The position numbers and the translations under genes were made by a program. A DNA stretch of 64,000 nt from contig OZ020611.1 of assembly GCA_963971575.1 (NCBI GenBank), positions 182,108,535 to 182,172,534 of the forward strand, in the 5' to 3' direction. This document shows positions 48,201 to 60,200 of the stretch, one piece after another; position 1 is the first letter of the stretch, and every line of letters begins with the position of its first letter. Source of the DNA: Liopterus haemorrhoidalis (lineage: Eukaryota > Arthropoda > Insecta > Coleoptera > Dytiscidae). The notes under the pieces were generated by a model that searched no databases, was not told the DNA's origin, and saw only the letters and a program-made list of their open reading frames with translations.

Positions 48201-51200
48201 TCGTCTGTTTTAATGTTATATGGTCCATTGATCACATCTTGATTTTGTATCGACACACACACATATTTGGTTTTAGCCTCAATGATGGAAGGATGAATTC
48301 CAGGCTTAAATATCCTTAATTAAGGTGACCAGATGTCCCGATGTTCTGGTATTGTTCCGGTTTTGATCACAATGTACAAGTAAATAATTTGTTTGACAAT
48401 ATGTATTGAGAAAGATGTTTGTAATACGTTATTATACCCATTTTAGTATCCTTGAATAAAATGCCAGAACGCAAAAGTGTGTACTAGTCTGATTATGTGA
48501 TTGGACAGTTCTTTTTATCAAGATTTATCATATTTTGAACATAGGCTATACGATAACTAAGTAAGCTTTAATTGTTTTCAGGTTGTAAAAAAGTCAGCAC
48601 CGTTGAGTAAGGACCCAAATGTGGCGTCCGATCAACAAGAAGTAGAAGACATTGCGAAAGCGATAGAATTATCTCTTAAGGAGAAAGGCCCTCCTAGCAA
48701 AGAACCTGCTACATCTAGTTTATACCCAACAAGTCTGAACTCTACTAACGTTAGTGGTGTAAATTCAGATGCTCGTAAAGTTAGAGCACTATATGATTTT
48801 GAGGCTGCTGAAGATAACGAACTTACTTTCCAAGCGGGAGAAATAAGTAAATTGTCACTGATTTTTATATTTTGTTTTTTCTGATCATTAATGTTTTGCA
48901 GTTCATGTGATCGATGATACTGATGCGAACTGGTGGAAAGGATATAATCAGAGGGGCGAAGGATTGTTTCCAGCTAATTTTGTTACGGCTGATTTATCTG
49001 TAGAACCTGAACAATTTAGTAAGTATTTTTTTTTTTTACATAAAAATTGAAAACCGGTTAACACACAAAAAAATAATCATAGTATTAAGATAGTGAGTTA
49101 TTTTTTTTACTTATTCTTATAGTACAAGAAATACATTCCCCATTTTTATGATTTTGTAGTTATTATCATTATATTGTTATTTATTGTCTGTCTGTAGATT
49201 TATACGTTAGAAATTGTGGCCAAATGACAACGTAGAGAGGTAACATTTGCTATGAACATACATATCTTTGCCCCGCATACAGGAAAAATACTGAGATTCG
49301 CTACAGATTGTGCTAAATACATAAGAAATTATGTACTTTCCAAAAAAAAAAAAAAAAAACATGTATATCTAAAATTTTGAGTGGAATATGAAATGAGTTT
49401 AAATATAGTCAGTTCTTTCATTTAAGCGGAACTAAATTTTGAAATTGAAAACTAGATTTCGTTCAATATAAGAAAAACACAGGGTATCATAAATTATGTC
49501 ATCAATTCTGCGCGAGAAAACAGCTGATCACATTGACGTACATAAAGGTTTTAAACTATTGTTGTGGATACCAAACAAACAAAACCATGTATTTTAAATA
49601 CATTTTTACTCATTTTAGTATACGGAATACCTTGGAACATACGAGAAATAAATAATAATAACGGAAATAAACAAACAGCATCGCACAATACCCGTATTCA
49701 AAAACAAATCAAAGTAAGTGACGCCACTGAAATGTGTTAAACTAACTGTTTATAACGTAATGGACGAAATTCGGTTTCTGCATATGGGAGCCGCTAACAT
49801 CCGCCTGTGTTTTTCTTATGTTGAACGAAGTCTAGTAACTTTTAACATTTTATTGTGGCCTTTTTTTTACAAAAATAAAAATTTCATTTGGTCCCACTTA
49901 ATCATTTGAAATAGCCTATATCTGATAAAATTCAGAGTAATTCATATTTAAGTGAACCGGAATAGTGTGCTTAAAATTTTTGATCATATTTTTTCGAAAG
50001 TTATCCAATTCTATAGTAGTTAAAAATTTTTTTTTATTTTCAAAATTTAATTTAGGGCAGCAAATGAAAGGTCTTAAATATCTTTATACATATAAAAATT
50101 ATTTTACCTCACACTTTGGTATTTTTTAATTTATTGTACATATACATTTTTGAAAATTTCTTTGATCTATTTTTACTAAATGCTTATGTTGTAGTTATAG
50201 AACAAACTAAGAAAATGCAACTTCAAGATGAAGCAGCGAAACCCGAAATAAAACAGGAAGAAGTAGAAATTAATGAAGAAAAAATTGATAGGCTGTTACA
50301 TTTATTACATGAGGCGGATCCCAGCGATCCCCAGCAGGATACTCAAGAAATGCTCAGTCTTGAAGGTAAATTACCACTTCTTATAGAATAGTTAACCGTT
50401 CAGTTTTTTGTAAACTTCTTTCTTATAACATGATTTTGTTTTTTAGATCAAGTGAATAGTATGGGTCCATTAATAGATACTGAACTGGAAAGAGTAGACA
50501 GAAAGCATGCGCAGTTAACACAATTGAGTACGGATCTTGTGGATGCTCTGAATTTGTATCATACGTTAATGAGGGAACCTCAATATACTACGTTGCCAAA
50601 GACTTTACCCTATGGGTACCCTGTACCGCCTAGTTCAGCTAATCCGGTAAGTAATTAATAGAAATGACATAAAATCACAAAATATAACTTGCACAGCTAG
50701 TTATATTTGCAAACCTGAAATATGTAATTCTGAATAATCAACGAATTTATAAAGTCACGCACTAGGAAAAATTTATACAGTATAAAGTATCGATACCCAG
50801 CGCTAACTGCACAATAATAATAATAACTTTAAAATAAATAAATATACAATATATACAAAAACTTAAAGAGTATTAATTTCAATACATTTTTATATTATTA
50901 ACATTATTCAGAAAATTATAAAAAAAATCACAATTTAAATCTCTATATATATAAAACAGAAAAATTGTTTGTTTGTTTGTTCGCTGTACATTCCTAGACC
51001 GTTTAACCGATTTATACCAAAGTTTGCACAGTTGCTCTTTAGGACCCTGCGGAACTAATGGTGCCAAAAATAATCGGTTTTTCAATGATGTACATGTTTT
51101 TGGGCCAACGGAGGGAAATAAGTTGGAAAAAATCTTGCGTGTGGAACATTAAATTCGTTACGACGGCAGAACTATAAGAGATATATCGAAAATATATATC

Positions 51201-54200
51201 GCAGGTCAATAGATAACTCACAACTATCATTTTTAGTTTTCATTTCGGCGAAAATTATAACGCTCAGTTTGCTGTGGAATATCGTCGTTACTTTTAAAGA
51301 TTTACAAAGAAAAATTAATTTAATGTCAAGAGTATTTACTATCGAAATAATGCCCTTTGACCCATATACCTGTCGTTTATAAATCAGAAGTAATCACAAA
51401 AAGAACATCATAGTAAATAAAATAATCTGATGCGTGTATTGGTAGACGCTACGCTGGTCATTCTGATCGTTAGGTGGAAAAGCGGGATAACGGCGGGTTA
51501 ACAATACTGCAGGTTTAAAAATTCAAATTGTGCTTAGTTGAAGTAAATTTTATATTGTGTTTTGATTATTTGTTATTTGTATATTCAATAAAATCCCAGC
51601 CCATGATAGAAATATAAACGCGAAAAAAATCAAAAATATTTTTAAAAAATTCCTTGCCAAACAAGCCTGCATTCTGTTCAAGAATTTCTAAATGAATAAC
51701 TTGTACAGTCTATTCCAAACGATTAGGCGGAACTAATTGGAATTTACCATTTTTGTAAATTGTGATTAGCTATTTTTTTAATATATATTGAAGTTGGCTT
51801 TTCCTGAACAAAATAATCAAAAGCTTCAATCAATGGATAAAAGTAACTAGAATTGAAAATCTAGTTCCGCCTAAACCAAAAAAACATATTTTATATGCTG
51901 TTCACTTTTGTAAGGACAAACTAGACATGGTTATTTTGGTTACTTTTATTGTGTATTGCTGACTTTAAATGTCAATTAGAAATATTCCTTACGCTGTAAA
52001 ACTGACTTACGGTTTGTAGGTTATGATCATTATAATTAAGATATCATTTTTCATTATGACATATGTCAAATAGATCGACATTTTAAAAAAGTGACATTTT
52101 TTAATTCCAACATGACAATATCAAAGGTGCAAACTATTGAAAACAAAATTTCCTCTTAGTTTGTTTTTACAAAAGTGAACAGCTTATATTTATTGTATTT
52201 TTAAATTATACCGATACAAAGTATCAATGCTTGTGATCGATATTTTCATCCCTACTCATCAGTACAGTCTGAGTTGCATTTTCATCCACAATTTTATTTC
52301 AGATTTACGATACAGCTACATATTCCCAACCTAACTCAATGTACCCAGGACCACCAGGTCCATCATATGGTACGATGTTACCACCTCCCCTCCAGGACAA
52401 TGGTCCTCCTCAGTACATGTCCCTACCGCCAGGCGTGCCACCACAGATGCCCTATTACCCTATGCCGCCTCCTGGTGCTATGGGACCACCTCACCCAGGC
52501 CAGATGGGAATGATGACGGGTATGAGTGAAGACAGCCGGCTGTCTGGGAACCTACCTCCAGTGAATTACAGCCAAGGGTGAGTTTCGGTCGGGATGTGTA
52601 TTTTTAGATGCTTTTATAATGTACAGCTAAAGATATTAATGTGAGATTAGTCTTATAAGGGTTTTTAATTAGTTGGAGAATAATATCTGATTATACCTTA
52701 TATTTAACACGTTAAGCGCCAAAGAAAATTATTTAAAAAATATTGACAGGCCAAATGTATACAGGCTGCCCGTTTTCGAGCCCAACCATTAGGATCTCGT
52801 GAACCGTAAGAGATACGAAGTCGGTTAAATTAGGGCAAAGTTGCCGCATTAGTTGGCCACTTTAATGTTGTATTTGGTATTCCGGAAAAGTGCTCAGGTC
52901 ACTAGATACCAGAGAGTCGAATCGGAACCGAACCGAAAACTGAAATTAATCGGAATTGTTAAAATTGAACCGTAACCGGAACGTAAAAATGTTCAATTTA
53001 AAAACCGAAACAGGAACGAAATGTTAATAACGGTTAATTTCGGTTAAATTTTTTTTTTAAATTAAATTAATTAATTAACCCCTTTCTTGCTACTAAAACT
53101 TATATTGACTGATAAAAGAATGAATCTATCAGAAGCAAATTTGAAGAACATATTAATGTGTCGATTAAACAAGGATTTTTAATTTTATGTTCATTTAAAA
53201 TTTCAATTGTTATTTTTACAACTGAATGAACTGTGAATTTCTATGTATTTATTATTATTATTTATTTATTATTATTTTATTTTATTTTTTTTTTTTGTAA
53301 GAAAAAGTTTGTTATTTCGTTTTATTCTTTATAATATTGCGATTATTCTGCGATTAACTGTTATTTATTATTTTTGTAAGAGAAAAGTTCATATTATTTA
53401 TTAACGTATTTCTTCTCTATAATTGTGATTATATGAACTATGTGTGAATAATTATGCAAAAATTAAGTTGAAGTTGCTAGCCAAGTTTTTAGGGGCGCTG
53501 AAAATTAAGTTGTTCATTGCTGTCAAAAATATTTGTTGAGTAAAAATAAGTCTTCAACCAAAATTTTCAGCACTCCTTGCATCTGGCAGCTGACTGTCTT
53601 GACACCGACTTAATACGGCCCTGTGCCTTATTAATTATTTTTGTAATTTTCTTCTAATTTTTTAGAATTTTTTATTTACGTTCAATATGTTTTTGTATTT
53701 TCATGGTCCTAAATTGTATTTTGTTTTCGTTTTTGACAATAAAATTTTTAATTAAGTTCTATTTCTTTTGTATTTTCAAATTTATAATTCAAAAACAAGA
53801 ATATGAAGGGAATTTGGTAAATAAAATTAAACCAAAATTTATACCGGTAGATATTTGATGTTAGACTCGATTTTAACTTCTTATTCGAACCGGAACTGAA
53901 CCTAAATTTTTAGACAAACCGAAACTGGAACGTAACCGTAAACCAGAACAAAATAAATTTGGGTTCGACTCTCTGCTAGATACGAGCAAAAAACTGATTT
54001 TGGTCGATTTAGCTTTTGGCTTATAGCTATTTTGTTTCAGTTCATACAAGTTTTTAATTTGCACGTTTACAAGTACTTTTTTACGAAGAATTCACAGCCG
54101 TCCTCAAACTTTTAATAGCTCGTATCTTTTTCGAGAAATTCATACTAATTATCAATTTTCATATGGGACTCAGAGTTGTCTTTAAACGCATTAAATCGAG

Positions 54201-57200
54201 ATATTTCCTTGTTTCCTTGCAGCTAATTAATGTCGGCAGGAATGGTTTTGTAAATATGATTTTTCATTAATAAAGAAATAATTTAACGGAGATAAGTCCG
54301 GAAAAAAATTTAAATTTTTCATTTTATTTCAAAAGTACGCTTGATCGAAATGTATAAAATCAATAATTTTCTAATTTTTCACTTAATTTTCATTTTAATT
54401 TAGGTGTGTTTTATATCGTTGATAAGAAAAGAAAGGTTGATTTAATGCATTTAAAGACAAATTCTCGAAAATGATATGAGCTATAAAAAATTTGAGGATG
54501 GCTATGAATTCTTTGTAAAAAAGTGGCTGTAGAACGTGCAAATCAGAAACTTGTATGAATTGAAACAAACAAGTTCTAAGCTAAAAAGTAAATTGACCAA
54601 AATCAGTTTTTTGTACGTATGTACCAAATACATCATTCAAGTGACCAACGAATGCGGCAACTTTACCCCCATTTAACCGACTTCGTGTCTCTTACGGTTC
54701 ACGAGATCCCAATGGTTAGGCTCTAAAAAAGGGCACCCTGTAGTGTTTAAAATATCTTGAAGGCCATAGCGGACCGAACAGAATGTTAAAATACATCGGT
54801 AGTGACCCAATGGCCTCCCTATGGTCCCTATGAACCACCGTAGCTCTATGGAACATTATGACAGTGGTCCCTAGGAAACGCTTTTGCGCTCAACGTATTA
54901 ATTCTAAGATGTCCGAAAATATATGTTAAACAATGATATTGATGTATAATGTATTAACTATTTATGCAACAAGTAAGATAATAATAAATTTTCCTTACGT
55001 GTTGCATACAATAATTTTTCTACGGCTATTCAAAAAGTTACTAAAAATGAGTATAGTTCATTCTTAGGATCCTGTGGAACTATATAGTAATTTATTTTTT
55101 TAGTGTTGGATAATTTGTCCAAAATATGACGGTTTAAATTTAAAATATCAAATATTAATTTATATTATCATAATTAGGAAATATATTTTCTTTTGTATAT
55201 GCAGTTACCAAGGTAATGTTTCCTTAAATTTTTTTATAAGAGTCCGGTTTGCTATGTTAAAAACAATCGATCTTAAAGTCCCATTCAGTCATTAAAAATC
55301 ACTAGATTACAAAATCCATTTCCGCACGATCCTAAGAAATGGACTATAATTCGTTTTTTTAGCTTCGTGCGGAACTAGATTTTGAATTCTAGTAACTTTT
55401 GAATGATTATATAGGCCATAATAAAATAAAATAGAATAGGACTTTTGAATGAGGCTTTTGATAATTTTGTTTAGGAAAAGGCCACTTTAATCATTACAAA
55501 GTGAGCTTGTGAACTTAAGAAAATTCCGTCTAGTCCCGCACGAAGTTAAGAAATGAATTAACAATAACACAAAAATTAACTTAACTAACTAAATTTAAAG
55601 CAAAATTCAGTAAACGATTTAGATCAATGTTTCCCAAAGTGTGATACGCGTACCCCTGGGGGTACGGAAAGGATTTGTAAGGGGTACGTTGCGAATAAGT
55701 GACGATACATAAACAATGTCATCGTTCTCATTAACTAATGTAAATATAATTAATGTTATAATTTGTTATTTTTCGTTTATTATTATTATCATTATAATTA
55801 TTTAATTACACTTCTTCTGGCAACATTAAAATGCATGTACAAAAATTTTAGATAATAAATATTTTTTATTGTTAATACACTATATGCGCTTTTTCCTAAT
55901 TGGGGAAGGGGTACTCAGTGTTCCAAAAAATTTAGAAGGGGAACACAGACATCGAAACATTGGGAAACACTGATTTAGATTAACATCTACAAATTAATTT
56001 TATTTGAAATTTTAAAAAAATAGTGTATTCTTAATCGTTTTTCGCATCTTGTGGACGGCCATACAATATTTTTTGTAGGTAACAAGTACGAGAAATGGGT
56101 TATTAAAATAAAAATAAATTTGTGGAATAAATATTGTTACTATTTCGACGACCAATACTAAAAAAATATGAAAATTCATTTCCGCACTAGTACGGTTATG
56201 GAGTTCAGTTCCACACTAGTGTGGAAATAATCTCCATTACCTGACTGAATTTAGTTATATAAGTAGGCCTCATTCCTATCGGCCGTAGAAAAATAATTTT
56301 AGTTACTTATTATATAACTAGTATATTTTATGAATTATAACCATACTGTGTAAAGTTATACTTTTATGGCATTAAATAATAAGTTTTAAAACATGTACAA
56401 TTCCATTTTTGCTAGTGAATAATATTTTTAAGCATTTTTATTGTATTCAACCTGTAACTGTCCACTATAGTTATACAAATAACCAACAAGAAAGTAATGG
56501 TGTTCAATATTAAAGAGAAGTATTGATTTTGAAAGAAAGAAAAATAATTATATTATGATAATCTTATTTCTTGGCATATTAAGTTATACTTTGTGTATGT
56601 AATATGAAGAACTAAAGTTTATTATTACCATATTTAATCTTTTTTATATATTTGTTCTGAATTTAATTTAATTAGTGCAGAGTGGGCGAGAGAAATGCGA
56701 ATGATTTTTTTATGTATGAAAATAAATTACAAAGGTTTTCTTGCACACTTACACTATCGGCCATAAGTTGAGATATATTTTAAAAATTATAATATTAGAC
56801 CGGGAGCTCGACAGTTTATGGTCTCCGATTTCATACAGCATGCTTTTTGGAGGAGAGAATATTTACCCTATGACAACAAAGAAACGAGGGTACTAAACCC
56901 CTGCACGCTTTCCGGTTATATGGAAAATTGCATTTTCACTTGCACAAAATTTTGTGTTTTTCTCTGATTTAATAATGCTCTTTTATCAAAAGAAAGTTAA
57001 AACAAATTTAAAGTCTTATGTATCATAGGCATGCGATTCGCAGGGTCTCAAATGGCTCAAACGGTCATGTGATCTTGTAAAAAAAAAATATGATTTTCCG
57101 CGTTTTCATGCAGCATGCCGATGAAAAGAATTAAAGTTAGTGTAATAGAACCCCTATACAAAAATTGGCATGCGGCCCTCGTTGGCCCAAGGGTGAAAAA

Positions 57201-60200
57201 TTTCGGAAAAGTTTTGTGAAAATTTTAATCACCCGATATTTTTCCGAAATTTTCCACCTTTTTTGTTCAAATTAAAAGGGCATTATCGGATTTTTCTTGC
57301 TGAATGTATACTTACGCACTTAAAAACATTGTTCGTTCCTTCTTCTTCTTCTTCTTTTCAATTTGTTGGCCTCGGCTTAAAGCCAGTCCGCCAGCGCTTA
57401 GCAATACGAGGATGGTGTGAGGATGTTAGAGGTTTAGTCTAATGGTGGTTAGGAATTCAGAAATTAAAGAGCATATTTCGATGGACGGGTTAGACAGTAT
57501 ACTAGGCACAGAGAGAGGGGCAGGAAGGTGTTTGCTTAGTTGTTGGTATAGGGTGTTACTTTTATCTGTGTGGTTGGGGCAGGAGAATAGAATGTGGGAG
57601 ATATCAGCGGGTAGAGGGGATTATGTTGATACGGTGGAGATGGAACGGAGTGTGGTTGTGATTGAAGCGGAGACGACAAAAAGTAGAAATTTGTTTTTTT
57701 GGGGAGGGGAAGGTTGTGGAACCAAGGGTGATATGGTACAACAGGTTGGAGCGAAAAGTAAAAGCGCCCTTTTTCTTCCGCTGAGGAGACGTACTCTTGT
57801 TGCCAACATATTCTTAGTTCCCTCTGAACAGCGGGGAGTAACTGCCTGAAGTTGACGGTACAGTTTGTAGGTGATGTTAAGAGATTCGCGCCGTCGTTTG
57901 CCAGGGCGTCGGCAGTATCGTTTCCGGGAATACCGCTATGACTGGGGATCCAACCCAGACGAACTGTAGTACAGGAGGACAGGAAAGAGTTGTTTTATTC
58001 GGAGGGTTACACGGTCAGACTTAGGGAGGATGCCTGTGGTCTGGATTGCTTGAAGGGAACTTAGTGAGTCAGTGAGGATTAATATATGTGAACGGTTAAG
58101 GGTTGGAATGAGGGAAAGAGCATGCATAATAGCATACTGCTCAGCGGACATGATCTGCATTATAGGAGGGAGCTTTCGGGATATGTTAATGTTATGGGAA
58201 GGGACATGAATGCCGTAGCCAGTGGATTGGGAAGATTTGGATGCGTCTGTATAAATAAGAGTATACTGAGGGTAGAATTTCTGCATAATAGATAGGAAGT
58301 GTGTTTGGAGGTTGCTTTTACCTTTGTCAAGGCCTATATTTGTGGAAATAGGGAGGGGAATGATTTGAGTGTGGTAAGGGGTGAGGTAGCAGGGGAGGGT
58401 GCGAAGTTTGTTTATGTGGCGGATTTCAGGCTGAAGGTTATTATACTGGGTGCAAGGGTTTGGGTTTATTGCGGCAATATCTTAGGGAGTCAAAGTTTAC
58501 TTTTAGTTCATTAAGTGAACGGATAAATGGATTGTTGTGTATGGAGAGCTGTTGTAGGATAAAACGGGAAGATAGGTACTGGGACCTGATTGTGAGGAGT
58601 GGTTCTGAGGCTTCGGCCAACAAAGCGTTCGTACGAGTGGATCTCATGGCCCCCAGGCAAAGTCTGAGACCTTGATATTGGATGCGATTGAGGAATGTGT
58701 ATCTAGTTTTGGTGAGTGGTGACATTATCGTACAGGAGTAATCGAGGATGGATCGTAGTAGGGCGCGATAAATCAAGAGCATAGTCTGAGGATGACCGCC
58801 CCACCAAATTTTGGTAAGGGCCCGAAGAATATTTAGGACATTCCGGGACTTTGATGCAATGAGGTTGAGTTGGGGTTGCCAGGTTAGTTTACGATCAAAG
58901 GAAATACCTAGATACACGTAGGAAGAGGTGTAGGGCACAGGTTGATTATTTAGTAGGATTGGGGGAAGGGGAACTGGCGTACGACGTTTTGTAAATATCA
59001 TGGCCTTGCTTTTAGAGGGAGAAAGGGAGAGGTTGTGCTCCTGAAGCCACGAGTTAATTAGAGCGAGGGCTTGGTTAATTGAATCGATGGCGGGAAGCAG
59101 TTTGGGACAGGATAGGTAAATGACAAAGTCATCTGCATACTGGATGCACTTGATTTGTTCGTTCCTTAGATAACCGAGAACCACTCATTTTAAATATTTT
59201 TATCTATTGTTTTCGAGTTTTTAAGGTTGTATATAATAACGTGCTTATGTAAACATAATATTCAGATAAATTTCAATGTGCAGACGGTAGCACGACATAT
59301 GGCGTACTTAGGTATTCACAAAATATCTATATTTAAGTGAATAATATATGCTTACGTCTTTGATTGATCGGTGACGTCATTTTGTTTTTAAAAAAGCTGA
59401 CTGTACGCACCCATTCTATGATTACTAGCTTTTACTTCAGAAACGATATCACAAATATTTTTTTTAACTGTTCAATTCTCTGCATTTTACGTAACCCGTA
59501 AAAAGAAATCTAGCGCGGTTAAATCTAGTAATCTTACCGGCCAATCACTATCACTTTCGATATGATATTTCCAGGAAACATTATAGTTTCAAACCAAAAT
59601 ATATTAAAAATAACGCGTTGTTGAACTGTGTAGCGTTTCATTATATATTTGCATACGTCTAAATGTATATACACCAAACCAAAATGGCAGCTGAAACACT
59701 TCGTTCGCATATCTTTCGTCCACCTTGTATTTAAATATTACTATTATATGGTGCAATATTTCAAATTGTACTTTAAATGACTACAAATATTTCTGATATA
59801 AATTGTATTATTACAAGTACACATATTTGATTTACTTACTATGAATTAAATAACAAGTGAAATAACGTTTTTTGACGAAACGGAATTGGATTATTTAATT
59901 TAAGTATGTATGTATTTAGATTTTTTAATTAAAGTCTTAATTCTTTTCTCATTGTGGCATGTCTTTACAAGAGCGACATAGTCGTATGACTGTGTCCCGC
60001 GACAATATCATTAAACATCACGTCAAGTAACTTTATTTCAGTTGGCTGGATATTAACTCATTCCGTGGTCACTTGCAAGTAGTAATGTAAATATCAATCG
60101 AAAGAATCGATACTTTATATCAGTATCTTTTTCTAGTATCGATACCAGTATTGGTATCGGAAAATGTATCGATACTACTTGGTATCAATTACTATAGTAA

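Larger units (their letters stand above)
52708..54897. mobile_element. piggyBac-type MITE, outer layer of a triple nest
   Basis: TTAA flanks both sides, and the ends CACGTTAAGCGCCAAAG and CTTTTGCGCTCAACGTA are inverted. The sequence belonging to this element itself is only about 210 bp (52708-52761 and 54741-54897); the rest is nested insertions. It lies in STAM intron 8. Confidence 0.8.

Noticed and set aside
48603..48884. STAM exon 4 reading on into the following sequence as a truncated protein
   Set aside because: The GTAAAT donor at 48847 and the matching phase of exon 5 restore the SH3 domain, so normal splicing is far more likely. Intron retention would add a few residues and a stop.
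52274..52513. Alternative open frame across STAM exon 8
   Set aside because: It is out of frame with the other STAM exons, starts before the acceptor and shows no STAM similarity.
57442..57849. 135-codon plus-strand open frame
   Set aside because: It is antisense to the 3' part of the LINE on the minus strand, and its length is explained by the GC-richer LINE sequence.
58299..58675. Two plus-strand open frames of 71 codons
   Set aside because: They are shadows of the LINE reverse transcriptase read on the other strand.
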